A stretch of 43,572 nucleotides of DNA from NCBI GenBank assembly GCA_030066655.1, contig JASJBE010000015.1:1-43572 (forward strand), in the 5' to 3' direction. Below, piece by piece: positions 16,965 through 26,900 of this stretch. The notes under the pieces are model-generated. The model did no database searches, had not been told where the DNA came from, and worked only from the letters and a program-made list of their open reading frames with translations. The translations under genes and the position numbers were made by a program. The DNA comes from Woeseiaceae bacterium. Its GTDB lineage: Bacteria > Pseudomonadota > Gammaproteobacteria > Steroidobacterales > Woeseiaceae. The number at the start of each line of letters is the position of its first letter. Position 1 is the first letter of the stretch.

Positions 16965-17770
16965 CAAACTGGATAAGATCAGGCAAGGCAGGTGGGATAT
17001 TGGGCGTTAGCCCGACAACCCTGCGGCGCTGGGCTGACGAGGGCCGACTTCCGTACACAACTACTGCCGGCGGGCATCGGCGCTTTGACCGCGCAGCCAT
17101 CGAACAGCTCGTGGCTCAACACGAGGTATCGCCGGGCGATTCGGCGCAGGCGTTCGACTTGCTGCGCATGCTGAGACAAGCCCGCATCGAAGAGATTCGT
17201 GACGAGATTCTGGCATTGCGAGCAACCGAAGAAGACTGGTTTGCCGTGGCCGATATTCTCGGCCGGTTGATTGCGGAAGTCGGCCGCTGCTGGGCCGATG
17301 GCGAGCTCTCCGTCATCGATGAGCACCTGTTTACCGGCAAGCTGGCTCAATCGCTAGCCCTCGTGGCTGTTGACTTTGATGTCGGGAGGGACGCTCCGAT
17401 CGGCCTGCTGGCTACCGTCTCCGGCGAGCGCCATACGCTCGGCCTTTCACTGGCGTCATTGTGTCTCCGATCCGCGGCCATCGACGCTCATTGGATTGGC
17501 GCCGATACGCCGTCCGCGGAGTTGGTTCAGTTTATCGGGGACTCGGCCGAGCCCCCGCAACTGATCGCTCTGTCGGCATCCGCATGGTCGACAGACCATG
17601 CGATGCTCGAACGAGCATGTCGTGAGATTGGCGCGGTGTGTCAAGAACGTGGGACGACGCTACTGATCGGTGGGAAAGGCTACTGGCCGGAACAGCTCGA
17701 ATACGGTGAGCGCTGCGGCTCTTTTGCAGATCTGAAACAAGCTCTTGGGAAAGTCGGCCTGATCGGGTGA
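16961..17770 (+). CDS. MerR-type regulator with B12-binding domain (CarH/LitR-like)
   Basis: A cytoplasmic transcription factor with a MerR-type winged HTH (AGGILGVSPTTLRRWADEG, then AGGHRRF) followed by a helical cap and a Rossmann B12-binding domain. The adenosylcobalamin photoreceptor motifs are present: W-x9-EH in RCWADGELSVIDEH, and ExHxxG in GERHTLG, whose His would be the lower cobalt ligand. The later SxL is SAS, and GG is in LLIGGKG. Length (269 residues from 16961, 289 from an ATG at 16901) fits CarH. In known CarH proteins AdoCbl-bound tetramers repress DNA in the dark and light releases them. The residue after the motif Trp is Ala, whereas Thermus CarH has the His that forms bis-His ligation after light, as I recall. 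No carotenoid or photolyase gene is near, so targets are unknown. The start at 16961 is chosen for its ATGA overlap with the leader ORF. Confidence 0.85.
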   Translation: MTNWIRSGKAGGILGVSPTTLRRWADEGRLPYTTTAGGHRRFDRAAIEQLVAQHEVSPGDSAQAFDLLRMLRQARIEEIRDEILALRATEEDWFAVADILGRLIAEVGRCWADGELSVIDEHLFTGKLAQSLALVAVDFDVGRDAPIGLLATVSGERHTLGLSLASLCLRSAAIDAHWIGADTPSAELVQFIGDSAEPPQLIALSASAWSTDHAMLERACREIGAVCQERGTTLLIGGKGYWPEQLEYGERCGSFADLKQALGKVGLIG

Positions 17771-17832
17771 ATCAAGCTCGGCGCACCGTCGGTCGCGAGC
17801 CGGGCATCCGGTTTGTTTCTCCGCGCCCGCTG

Positions 17833-17874
17833 TGCTGGCAGTCACCCGAATGCAAGCCTTACGGTGACTGCCAG
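17833..17874. terminator. Perfect 13-bp hairpin between convergent genes
   Basis: GCTGGCAGTCACC (17833-17845) pairs exactly with GGTGACTGCCAGC (17862-17874) across a 16-nt loop. It lies in the 114-bp gap between the end of the B12 regulator (+) and the end of the DUF3313 gene (-), the usual place for a bidirectional terminator. No T tract follows on either side, so Rho-independent action is uncertain; a 3'-end stabilising hairpin is the alternative. Confidence 0.5.
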
Positions 17875-17884
17875 CCTGTGACCG

Positions 17885-18589
17885 CTAGCCTTCCAGCGCT
17901 TCCTCGAGTTCGGAGCGGAGCTTGCTGGCCGCACGTCGTGCCCAGCGCCTGATGTCCGCCATAACGCTTGCCCTGGTTGCAGGCATGGTGAATTCGTCGA
18001 TACGCCCGGAACCGGACTGAATCGTACGGCGCTCGGATATGACGGCCACGACTTCCCCGTCGCGGGAGTCGATGAGCTCGACCATCAACGTCGCCTCGCC
18101 AACGCTGGCCAGGTAAATCTCGCTACGCCCGACCGTCCTGGGCGGCACGCGCGAGATGATGTCGAGCAGCGCTCCGCGCATAATGAGTGTATTCGGGCCG
18201 ATGTCGTCGACGATTCGAAGGTTCTTCGCTTTCTGCAGCTCCCCAACGAAAGCCTCGGACACGACCTCCTCGAAACTCTGCCGGTCCGCCTCGCTGATAC
18301 CGAATTCCCGCTGGCGAGAGTTCATCATGGTGAGGCGGCTACGACGAGCCGGGCCAACGTCCCGATACTGGAATTCGGCCTCCCAGAGAAACAGCGAGTC
18401 GAAGCGTGTCCAGTCGGTATTCGGATTAATCCACGTCTCACGGAAACCCGATTTGCCTTTCTCGAGGTGGCTATACGCTTCCGCCGTATCCGCCGGCGTC
18501 TCGTCCTGCGCCACCGCGGCGCCGAGGAAGAAAACGCCCAGAATAAGAACAAGTCCTTTCATGTTTTTCACATTTTTCTCCAACATCAT
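17885..18589 (-). CDS. Exported DUF3313-like protein
   Basis: A secreted or periplasmic protein resembling DUF3313 (mostly outer-membrane lipoproteins of unknown role): KSGFRETWINPNTDWTRFD near the mature N-terminus, then SFEEVVSEAFVGELQKA, LIMRGALLDIISRVPP and SVGEATLMVELIDSRDGEVV. The open frame begins at 18757, but the upstream part is Arg/Cys-rich and unlike a protein. ATG at 18589 has GGAG 9 nt upstream and precedes a good signal peptide (MKGLVLILGVFFLGAAVAQ). A second GGAG and the ATG at 18562 lie just inside, because a short motif (TTGGAGAAAAA) is duplicated 21 nt apart. Unlike most of the family there is no lipobox Cys, so it should be soluble. It may be co-transcribed with the DUF4136 gene 258 bp upstream. 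Confidence 0.78.
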   Translation of the reverse strand: MMLEKNVKNMKGLVLILGVFFLGAAVAQDETPADTAEAYSHLEKGKSGFRETWINPNTDWTRFDSLFLWEAEFQYRDVGPARRSRLTMMNSRQREFGISEADRQSFEEVVSEAFVGELQKAKNLRIVDDIGPNTLIMRGALLDIISRVPPRTVGRSEIYLASVGEATLMVELIDSRDGEVVAVISERRTIQSGSGRIDEFTMPATRASVMADIRRWARRAASKLRSELEEALEG

Positions 18590-18847
18590 CTTCTTTTTCT
18601 CCAAGGTCATTCTCTCGCCGGCACGCCGAATACGCATTGCGTCCACCGGGTGCTGGCGTACTGTACTGCACAATACGCGAAGCGCTTTGCGAGCGCGAGG
18701 CACCGGGGAGCGCCTCGCGACGAACGGGTTTGACCGGCAAACGGCACCAGAATTCACCTGTTTGTCCTCTGAGCCGGGTGTGCGGCGACACAGGATTTCG
18801 CTCGTTCGTGATTCGACGCGCTGTTGCGTCGACGAGCCAGACGCGGC

Positions 18848-19417
18848 TCAGCGGCTGGGGAAATCCTTCATGATCGCCGCGATCGCGTCGTCGACGGACT
18901 TTTCCAGGTTCTGAATCGCACTATCGGTCACGCGGCCGCTCACGACGCCTTCCCATACGAGTTTCTTGCTTTTTGCGTCCACCACGTCCACGTTCAGCGT
19001 TCCGACCGTGTACTGATCGATCTGGGTCTCGTAGGCCCCGTAACCCACCCACGGATTGTAGTAGAACGGGTCCCGGTACGCGTAGTACGCGCTCATCGAC
19101 GGAACGGTTCGCGTTCGGATCTTCTCTTTCGTGTGAACGTAGAAGTTGATGAGGAGGTCGGGCGAATCAGAGTACGAGTAGCCACGCCGATCGAGTTGCT
19201 GTGCGGTCGCTACTTTCAGAAAGTTGCTCAAGATCGACTCGTAGCCTGACCCGTCCGTGGCCAGCGATTCGAAGTACCCGAAGGTCGAATACTGGCTGAA
19301 GTCCGCGCCCGGTGCCGAGCGCGTCACCGTGTTAGGCGCCGACGCACAGCCGGACGTCACCAGAATGGTAGCGACCATAGCCATAATGCCGATCCTGCTG
19401 CGTTCCATAAGCTTCAT
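18848..19417 (-). CDS. DUF4136 lipoprotein
   Basis: A 189-residue lipoprotein. ATG at 19417 has AAGGAG 9 nt upstream and starts a lipoprotein signal (MVATILVTSGC); the longer frame to 19549 is spurious. The mature region has DUF4136 features: FSQYSTFGYFES, LLINFYVHTKEKI, a Tyr-rich segment (YYAYRDPFYYNPWVGYG), YTVGTLNVDVVDAKSKKLVWEG and SVDDAIAAIMKDFP at the end. DUF4136 proteins are outer-membrane lipoproteins with no settled function. It pairs with the DUF3313-like gene downstream on the same strand. Divergent from the GAP-family gene at 19564 with about 146 bp between. Confidence 0.85.
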   Translation of the reverse strand: MKLMERSRIGIMAMVATILVTSGCASAPNTVTRSAPGADFSQYSTFGYFESLATDGSGYESILSNFLKVATAQQLDRRGYSYSDSPDLLINFYVHTKEKIRTRTVPSMSAYYAYRDPFYYNPWVGYGAYETQIDQYTVGTLNVDVVDAKSKKLVWEGVVSGRVTDSAIQNLEKSVDDAIAAIMKDFPSR

Positions 19418-19563
19418 ATTTGCTATTCTCCTTGCTCTTCGAATGGGTTCACGGGCAGACGCTACAGCGTAGCAGAAGCAAAAATGCCGTGATCCAGCGC
19501 GATCGCCCGCGGCAAGATGGGGCAGCTTGTGGGTACACGGCAGTGCCATGTTAATTTACATGC

Positions 19564-20226
19564 ATGCTCGAACTGACGCTAGTCCTCATCCCGATTCTAC
19601 TGGTCGACGCCGTGAACCCGGTGCTATTCGCACTACTCGTCTTCGCCACTACCACGTCCTGGCCGATAGCCAACAGCTCGGCACTTCTCATCGGACACAC
19701 GATTGCGTACTTCGCTGCGGGCGTAGCTGTCTCGTTCGGGATTGACGGTATCGCCACTCGCCTCGAGAATCCGCAAGATATTGACTTCGCGATCGGTTCG
19801 CTGGTCGGCGTCGCGCTGGTTGGCGCATTCTTTAGCATCCGCACAAGGAAGCCGGCGGGTGCGCCCGAGCCTGCCTGGGAGCCGACGCCGTTGAAATGTT
19901 TCGGCTACGGGGCCGTCGTCAACTTCATCGGTCTCCCATTCGCGCTGCCTTATCTCGGCGCCGTGAGCCAGATTGTCCAGGCTGATCTCGGGCCGGGGCC
20001 TTCACTCCTCGCACTCGGCGCGTACAACCTCGGCTACGCTGCCCTGTTCGCAATCGTGCCGGCCGCAGTCGCGGTCGCCGGCGAACGGGCGAGGCCTTTT
20101 CTCGACTCCGCCGGGAGCAAGCTCGAGCGCGCGTCAGATTTCATTATGCCCTGGCTGATCCTGGCACTTGGCCTGTGGCTGATAGTCGATGCCGGCTATT
20201 TCTTCATTGTCGGCCGGCCGATGTAA
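19564..20226 (+). CDS. GAP/Sap-like integral membrane protein
   Basis: A 220-residue inner-membrane protein with about six hydrophobic segments (LVLIPILLVDAVNPVLFALLV at the start, then LIGHTIAYFAAGVAVSFG, IGSLVGVALVGAFF, VNFIGLPFALPYLGAV, LLALGAYNLGYAALFAIVP and MPWLILALGLWLIVDAGYFF). The architecture and the NP in the first helix recall GAP/SfLAP and LysE-related exporters. Such proteins are thought to move small molecules or lipids, but none of the motifs here identifies a substrate. It is a single gene with the porin-like TraF gene convergent on the other strand, 56 bp away. No clear ribosome-binding site was found. Confidence 0.7.
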   Translation: MLELTLVLIPILLVDAVNPVLFALLVFATTTSWPIANSSALLIGHTIAYFAAGVAVSFGIDGIATRLENPQDIDFAIGSLVGVALVGAFFSIRTRKPAGAPEPAWEPTPLKCFGYGAVVNFIGLPFALPYLGAVSQIVQADLGPGPSLLALGAYNLGYAALFAIVPAAVAVAGERARPFLDSAGSKLERASDFIMPWLILALGLWLIVDAGYFFIVGRPM

Positions 20227-20282
20227 TCGACGTCGATGCAATCGACGTTGGCGGGCCGGGTGCATGACCGGTCCTGGATCTC

Positions 20283-21746
20283 TTACCAGTTGAACTGCAC
20301 TCCGAGACTGACCATCAGACCCTGAGGCAAATTCTGGCCATCGATTCGGACCGTATCGAGCGCCGATGCGACATCGATATTCAGATGCCTGAAAGCAGTC
20401 GCGCCCGCGTTGACGTAACCTAATTCGGTGCCGGCCAGGTTCTGGCGATAGCCGAACCGGAGGTTGGACAACCACGACGACTCAAAGTCCAGCGCTACGC
20501 TGGCCGTCGCCCACTGAAACCTGTCACCCATGGCGTCGGTTGCCGGATCTGCGTCGAAACCCAGATGGGCTGCCCACTTGCGATTGCGGCCGAAAAGCGA
20601 CGCCTCGAGCTTGAGTTGTCTGTCCATGACGTAGCGTTGGTCGCGCTCGAGGAAGCTGATGAGTGCCGTGTCGCGGTACGGCGCAAGGTCCACGCTGGGG
20701 AAATCGAACGTCGGTTGATTGACGTTGGTCAATTGCGCGCCGAGTTGATAGGTTTCTCCCACCCACAACAGACCAATATCCAGTCCCGCATCGGTGGCCG
20801 AGCGAAAATCGGCATCGCGAATCGACTTGAACAGCTCCTCGGAATCAGTGATATCACCGAGTCTCGCGCTGAGCCGCGACAGCTCCATCAAGTAGAGCCT
20901 CGCTTCGATGCCGACGTACAGGCGCCCGTTCGGCGAGGACCATGCCGGCCGGCTGTATCCGAAACCGACGTCTGTCAGTCTTGCCGCCTTTGTGATTAGC
21001 GAACTATCGTTGTCGAGGAGGACGATTGTGTTGCCGCTGGCAGGGTCCACGCGGACGGACACCTGGTCGCTGAGCGCGACTTCCCCCGAGAGGTCGCCGT
21101 TTGCTTCTTCGATCCACCGTTCGAGCTCTGCAATTGCCCGATCAACGTCGAAATCGATCGGCACAGACACACCATAGGCTTTTGAAACGCCGGACCAGCC
21201 CACGTGTGTTGTCCATGTTCCGCCGAGAAACTCGTTGTTCCATGCGATGGGAATGTCCGCGGCGAGCCAGGTCTTTCCATAGCCCTCGCTTGCAATCAGC
21301 GCCAGGATGCCGGCCTGCGTCGTAATCTCTCTCCTGATCGCGTCAATGGCGGGGCGAATGTTCGGATCGATCGCATCGATTATCCTGCCGATGTCGATGC
21401 CAGGATCCGGACCGGGCCGCCCTCCTCCCGACGGCTTGTAGCCGCCGGAGATTTCATCGACAAACTCAAACACATTCTCGAGGTTGCCGTACTCCAGCCC
21501 GGCCGCTCCGCTCAGGACCGCCCGGCTTTCGCTATTCTGCTGTTCCGCCTGTCGCATGGCCGGCGTCGCCGGATTGCCAGCTATTGATCGGATATCCGAA
21601 CGCGACGTCACGTCACCAAGCGTCAGGTGGGAACCAAGCGGCTGAAATACCGACTGCGCCGAAGCGGTGGTAAACAACAACCACCCAGCTGCTGTTGCCA
21701 ACATCCTCAATGATTGACGAGCCATCATTCGCCGTCTGCTTGCCAC
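20283..21746 (-). CDS. TraF-like outer-membrane protein (TraF_2 type)
   Basis: A 487-residue exported protein that resembles the TraF_2 family (annotated as conjugal transfer TraF, PF13729): FQPLGSHLTLGDVTSR and SIAGNPATPAM at the mature N-terminus, a central helical segment (IDIGRIIDAIDPNIRPAIDA), then paired strands (RLYVGIEARLYLMELSRLSA, TDAGLDIGLLWVGETYQLGA) and a barrel-like end MVSLGVQFNW with a terminal aromatic. The signal peptide ends TTASAQ. GTG at 21746 is the first start; an ATG at 21728 is an alternative. No other conjugation gene is present, so a transfer role is unlikely here; members of this family occur as solitary chromosomal genes. The likely role is an outer-membrane protein of unknown function. 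Confidence 0.65.
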   Translation of the reverse strand: MASRRRMMARQSLRMLATAAGWLLFTTASAQSVFQPLGSHLTLGDVTSRSDIRSIAGNPATPAMRQAEQQNSESRAVLSGAAGLEYGNLENVFEFVDEISGGYKPSGGGRPGPDPGIDIGRIIDAIDPNIRPAIDAIRREITTQAGILALIASEGYGKTWLAADIPIAWNNEFLGGTWTTHVGWSGVSKAYGVSVPIDFDVDRAIAELERWIEEANGDLSGEVALSDQVSVRVDPASGNTIVLLDNDSSLITKAARLTDVGFGYSRPAWSSPNGRLYVGIEARLYLMELSRLSARLGDITDSEELFKSIRDADFRSATDAGLDIGLLWVGETYQLGAQLTNVNQPTFDFPSVDLAPYRDTALISFLERDQRYVMDRQLKLEASLFGRNRKWAAHLGFDADPATDAMGDRFQWATASVALDFESSWLSNLRFGYRQNLAGTELGYVNAGATAFRHLNIDVASALDTVRIDGQNLPQGLMVSLGVQFNW

Positions 21747-21836
21747 GCGGTCCCAGCCACCAACGTCACCAAAGATATTCTCGAGAATACGTTACGCACG
21801 ACTGAAATGCATTCGTTACATCTGGAACGCGATGCG

Positions 21837-22895
21837 CTAGTCGCTGGCAATTGTTTGACCGTCGGCTTGCTCGCGTTGGCCTGTCTCAGAAATTTTCTGG
21901 TACTCGCCTGGCGTCACGCCCACCCACCGCTTGAACGCTTTGGCGAAATTGCTCTGATCGGCGAAGCCCATAAGGAAAGAGATCTCCGCCTGGGTCAGTT
22001 CGCCCGCGCGCAAGTAGCGTTCGGCGAGACCGCGCCGAGTCGAGTCGAGAATCTGCCGGTAGTTCGTGCCCTCCGCATGCAGCTGTCGCTGCAACGTCGC
22101 CCGGCTGCGATACAGCTTATCGGCGACCGTTGACTGGTCGGCGCGTCCGGACGGCAGCAACTGAATGATCTGCTTACGTACATCGGCAGACACCGTGCTC
22201 ATGTCGAGCGTTTCCAGGTATCGATCGGCGATCTGATCGGACGCATCGAGTATCTCTGGGACTGATCCGGGCAGCGGCTGCTCCGCGTCCGCAAGGGCAA
22301 AGTACAGCTTCTCGACCTCCGCCTCGTACACGATCGGGCACCGAAACAGTCTGTCGTATTCGATGCTGCTTTCATCTTCGGCGACGACCAGCTCCACGCC
22401 GACCGGATGCACGGGACGGCGTGCAATGGCCTCGCAGAGCCTGATGAGCGCGACGTAGCCCGCATCGCTGGCCGCTTTGTGCGGCACCAGCGCCGCATTG
22501 GGAAACGACTCGACAATTACCACCGCATCCTCGTCCCTTTGCAGAGTGATTTCTGTCTCCTCCGTCGATAGCACGGCGACGAAACGACAGAGGCGCTCGA
22601 ACGCGTCCGAGAGCGTCGCGCTCGCCATCCACGAATGGCCGAGTACGTAGAAGTCGGTTGGCCTCGAACGCTCGCCGACGCGGAATCCGAACAGCGGGTC
22701 CTGCGTCGTATCGACCGCGAGCGCCCAGAGCTCGCACATCTTCCGGTACGGTACGCGCGCTCCGGGACGCAGGAACGTGGCCGCGTCGATACCCACCTTC
22801 GCGAGCAGCGGCGCCGGGTCGGTGGCGTAATCGTCGCGCAGCGTCTCGGCCAGCAGCCGTGGCACGTTCGCCAATGTCGAATATTCGCAGAGCAT
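21837..22895 (-). CDS. AraC-family transcriptional regulator
   Basis: A 352-residue regulator with an N-terminal arabinose_bd-type domain (PF12625; landmarks PYRKMCELWALAVD, FGFRVGERSRPTDFYVLGHS) and a C-terminal AraC double-HTH from about residue 250 (VADKLYRSRATLQRQLHAEG, LTQAEISFLMGFADQSNFA, KAFKRWVGVTPGEY). The effector is unknown. It diverges from the unknown gene at 23038 with 142 bp between, so that gene is a candidate target. The extreme C-terminus (after GEYQKIS) is a polar extension. No strong ribosome-binding site precedes the ATG at 22895. Confidence 0.92.
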   Translation of the reverse strand: MLCEYSTLANVPRLLAETLRDDYATDPAPLLAKVGIDAATFLRPGARVPYRKMCELWALAVDTTQDPLFGFRVGERSRPTDFYVLGHSWMASATLSDAFERLCRFVAVLSTEETEITLQRDEDAVVIVESFPNAALVPHKAASDAGYVALIRLCEAIARRPVHPVGVELVVAEDESSIEYDRLFRCPIVYEAEVEKLYFALADAEQPLPGSVPEILDASDQIADRYLETLDMSTVSADVRKQIIQLLPSGRADQSTVADKLYRSRATLQRQLHAEGTNYRQILDSTRRGLAERYLRAGELTQAEISFLMGFADQSNFAKAFKRWVGVTPGEYQKISETGQREQADGQTIASD

Positions 22896-23037
22896 CTGCT
22901 ATTGCATCGATCCCTATCAGGCCAATGTTTTCAAGGGCTTACAGGCTGAGGCGTATCAACCAGACCCTGAGTCGAACGCACCAGACCGGACTCGCCGATA
23001 CCGGGAAACTGACATTGTCACATGACAGGAGACCGAG

Positions 23038-23754
23038 ATGAACGCACACGCACAAAGCAAGCCCGAGCCCAAGACCATCAATGAGATGATCCTCAAGGAG
23101 GTGTCGACGTTGCTCTTCAACCTGGGTACCGATGACGCCAGCCTGCTTGGTGGTCTGGATCAGTGGACGCGGCGTCGAGTCGTATCCAACATCATGGCAA
23201 AGACGGAACTCGTACTTGAGTCCGCCAACCCGGTCGAGCACTGCTACCAGAATCTCATCCGCGAAATCGATCTTGAAGCGGAAATGGGCGTGCTATTGGC
23301 CAACGACGAAATAGGCCCCGATTCACTCAGACAGATGTGTGAGGAACCGGGCGTTTCGGGAGAGCTCTACCATGAGATGGAGCGATTCGCACCGACGATG
23401 TTCGACGATGAGTACCGTCACTCGGCCGGCGACCTCGACCTGGTCTGGGCATCGGTTCAGGCGCGATTCGACCGGGCGCAGCTGGAGGCCGACGTATCCG
23501 AAGTGATCATGCAGTTCTTCGTCGACAGTTCAGAAGCGGCACGCGACATGAGCACTGCGATGCGCTCGATGTTCTATGCGTTCCACGAGGAAGGGATTCG
23601 CCGCCAGTTCGATCTGCCTTCGCTGCTCGATGAACGCGAGACGCACGATTTGTTCGTCATGGTATCGGAACTGCTTGTGCGCGCCGGCAGCTACGAAGAC
23701 AGGACCGATTCGATCGCTGCCCGAACCGGCGCCTACTACATCCCCCTGAGCTGA
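23038..23754 (+). CDS. Unknown soluble protein, 238 residues
   Basis: I do not recognise this family. The ATG at 23038 has AGGAGA 6-8 nt upstream. No signal peptide or membrane segment is present. It is acidic and mostly helical, with repeated Met/Phe-containing helices (EMILKEVSTLLFNLG, DVSEVIMQFFVDSSEAARDM, SMFYAFHEEG, DLFVMVSELLVRAG). It is transcribed alone, divergent from the AraC regulator, and ends in a strong terminator 20 bp after the stop. The AraC neighbour may control it. A cytosolic regulatory or stress protein is plausible, but nothing specific supports that. Confidence 0.8.
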   Translation: MNAHAQSKPEPKTINEMILKEVSTLLFNLGTDDASLLGGLDQWTRRRVVSNIMAKTELVLESANPVEHCYQNLIREIDLEAEMGVLLANDEIGPDSLRQMCEEPGVSGELYHEMERFAPTMFDDEYRHSAGDLDLVWASVQARFDRAQLEADVSEVIMQFFVDSSEAARDMSTAMRSMFYAFHEEGIRRQFDLPSLLDERETHDLFVMVSELLVRAGSYEDRTDSIAARTGAYYIPLS

Positions 23755-23774
23755 TCGATTGATCGGCAGACTAG

Positions 23775-23798
23775 CGGGCCTTCGGGCCCGTTTTTTTT
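23775..23798 (+). terminator. Rho-independent terminator
   Basis: Stem CGGGCC (23775-23780), loop TTCG, stem GGCCCG (23785-23790), followed by eight T (23791-23798). A TTCG tetraloop on a GC stem with a T tract is a textbook intrinsic terminator. It ends the transcript of the unknown gene at 23038-23754. Confidence 0.95.
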
Positions 23799-23967
23799 GT
23801 CCGCCGCACCACCGAACCACCACATCTGCATCGGTTCGACCGTCTAGATCGTACGCGTTCCAGGTAGCGTACACCGCGGGTGCCCGGAGACCCGACCCTT
23901 CTCGCGGTGTTTCGTCGATATGCAACTATCGCTACAATTTCGATGTGAGCAGAATTGAGTACCCTCT

Positions 23968-26900
23968 TTGAAAAAGCTCCTGTTCCTGATTTCGATCGCA
24001 CTGACCGGTGCTGTAGCCGCGCAGACTGCTGACTCTCCCATTCCCTCTGTTCGTTCCAACGGCGACGTCGGCAGCGAGCAGATCGACGTGGCTATTCAGA
24101 ATATCGAAGCGCGCGAAGGGCTCGACGACGAAACGCGTGACCTGGTTATCAGTCAGCTGCGCGATGCACAGGCACAGATCGGCAACAGGCGGGCCGCGGA
24201 ATCGGCCGCCGCCGCATTCGCCATGGCGTTGGACGCGGCTCCGGGCGAAATCCGTCAACTGCAGGAGATCCTGGCGCAGCAACCGCCTTGGGATCCGACG
24301 ACAGCCTCCCTCGGTATTCGTGACGACATGCTGCTGAGTGAAATCGAACAGGTGCTCGCGCGCGAGATGGCCGATCTCGCAGCCGCCGAAGCCGACCTTG
24401 AGGGACTCGAGTCGCAACTTGCCGACCAGGCAGACAGGCCTGCCGTTGCCCGCCAGCGCATCAATGAGCTACGCAGTATCCGCGACGACCTGACAAACCT
24501 CATCGATGCAACACCGCCGCCCGCCGAACTTGCGATTCTCACCGATGCTCGCAAACTGGCCGCGGCGCTCAGACGCGATGTCGGCGCTGCCCAGATCGAG
24601 CAGCTCGAACAGGAAATCTCGAGCTACGGCGTGCGCCTCGACCTGATGCGCGCGCGGCGTGATGTCGCCGCGCGTGGGGCGGTCGAACGACGTGACAGGG
24701 TCGACTTCCTGCAGCAGATCGTTAATAGCAGGCGGCAGATTTCCGTAGCCGAGGCACAGGCAGACGCGATCGAGGCGGAGCTGGCCGCGGCTGACAAGCA
24801 TCCCGCGATCAAGGAGATTGCGGAAGAAAATGCGGCGCTCACACGTGAGCTGCCCTCCATAGCAGCCGAAATCGAGCGCGCGACCAGTCAGCTCGCCGAA
24901 ACCGAACGCGAGGCGCAGCGGATCGAACAGAGCCTGACGCGCATGCGCCAGCGCCTCGAGATCGGCGGCGCAAGGCAGGCTGTCGGCCAGCTGCTCCTCG
25001 CGGAGCGCCGTGACCTGCCGCGATTCACACAGTATCGCAGCGATGTCCGTACGCGGCGCGAGGCGCTGTCGACGATCGGCCTTGCGCGAATACGCATCGA
25101 AGAGAAAAGTACGGAGCTTGCTGCGTTTGACGAGGTTGTCGCCCAGACGATGCGCAACGTATCGCAAGATGTCTCGGACGAGCAACGGTCGTCGATCCGC
25201 AGCGAGGTCGTTCGGCTGCTTGAAGACCGGCGCGAACTTCTCGATAAGGCCGCGAGTACATACCGCAGCTACCTGCGCGTGCTCGGCGATCTCGACATAG
25301 CGCAGGAGCGCCTCGTCCAGTCGACAGACGAGTTCCGCGACTTCCTGGACAGGAATCTGCTGTGGACTCCCAGTACCCCCATTGGCGATGTCAACACAGT
25401 TGCCTACTTCGGCGAAGCCCTGAGCTGGGTATTTTCACCGACGCGATGGATGGATTCGATCAACGCGCTGTTCCAGGCGCTGCGCAGCCGCGCCGCCGCC
25501 ACTATCGCTGCGTTGCTGCTGCTGTCCGCCGTCGTGCTTTTGCGACGGCCGCTCAAAGCGCAGTTTCGGTCGATTAGCAGTAAGGTCGGCCGTCTGTCGA
25601 CGGACCACATCGGCCTGACAATCAGAGCGCTCGCCATTTCGGCCGTCATTGTGCTCCCCCTCCCGCTCGCGCTGGCATTGCCCGGTTGGGCGCTACAACA
25701 TGCGTCGATGCCGACGGATTTCACCGTCGCGTTGTCGCTGGCGTTGCTCGCCGTGGCGCCGTTTCTATACAACCTGCTGCTGTTGCGCACGATATGCGAG
25801 GAGCAGGGTGTGGCGCGCGTGCATTTCGGCCTGCAGGAACAAAATCTCGCAATAACGCGCCGACAGCTCGACAAGCTGATCTTGTTCGGCGCTCCTATCG
25901 TGTTCATAGGCGTGCTCGCATACGAGTCGCCGTCAGCGGCCCACCGCGCCAGCCTCGGCGGACTGGCCTTCGTCGCGTTCATGGTTGTTTTTGCCCTGGT
26001 CATTCGACGGCTCGGCGATCCGCGTGAATCAGTTGCGCAAACCTACTACGACAAGCGGCCCGAGAGTTGGGTCACGCGTCTCAAGTGGGTTTGGTTTTCG
26101 ATCAAGACACTGGGACCGATCGCGCTTGCGCTGCTCGCTTTCGCAGGCTACCTGTACACCGCATTGATGCTCACCGACCGGATCATCAGCACGATATGGC
26201 TTGTGCTCGGGATCGTCCTTGTGAATCTGATCGTCCTGCGGTGGTTGGCGTTGGCGCGGCGCAAGATTGAATGGCAACTGGCGCTGGAAAAGCGCGAGGC
26301 ACGCAAGGCGGAACAGGACAGCGAGAGCGAACAGGGAGCAGACAGTGAAATACCCGTCGTCGAGCCCAAACCGCTCAATCTGGACACAGTCGATCAGCAG
26401 ACTCGTCGCCTCCTGAAGGCGGGCCTGCTCGTGGTCGGAGTGTTATTCGGATGGGCGATCTGGTCCGACCTTCTCCCGGCGCTGCAATTTCTCGAAAACG
26501 TATCGCTGTGGTCGCGGTCCGTGACGATCGACGGCATGGCGACACCGGCCCCGGTCACACTGGCCGATCTGTTGCTTGCGCTGATCGTCGCCGGTACAAC
26601 GGTGATTGCGTCGAGGAACCTGCCCGGCCTGATGAATATCGCGCTGCTGCAGCGACTCAACATGGACGCGGGCAGTCGCTATACGGTCAACACGCTACTG
26701 CGCTACGCGGTCGTAACGATCGGCGTCATTGGCGTGTTCAGCATCATCGGCTGGAACTGGTCGCGCATTCAATGGCTGGTCGCGGCGCTCTCGGTAGGTC
26801 TCGGCTTTGGCCTGCAGGAGATCGTCGCCAACTTCGTGTCGGGTCTTATCATCCTGTTCGAACGGCCCGTGCGGGTCGGCGATACCGTAACCGTCGGTGA

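Noticed and set aside
16560-16967. Minus-strand ORF of 135 codons upstream of the PAP2 gene
   Set aside because: It overlaps the B12-regulator start and has no domain, signal or ribosome-binding site.
18590-18757. Longer N-terminus for the DUF3313 protein
   Set aside because: Arg/Cys-rich extension before a clear signal peptide with its own ribosome-binding site.
19547-19562. Palindrome CATGT-TAATTT-ACATG before the GAP gene
   Set aside because: Only 5-bp arms in AT-rich sequence; likely chance.
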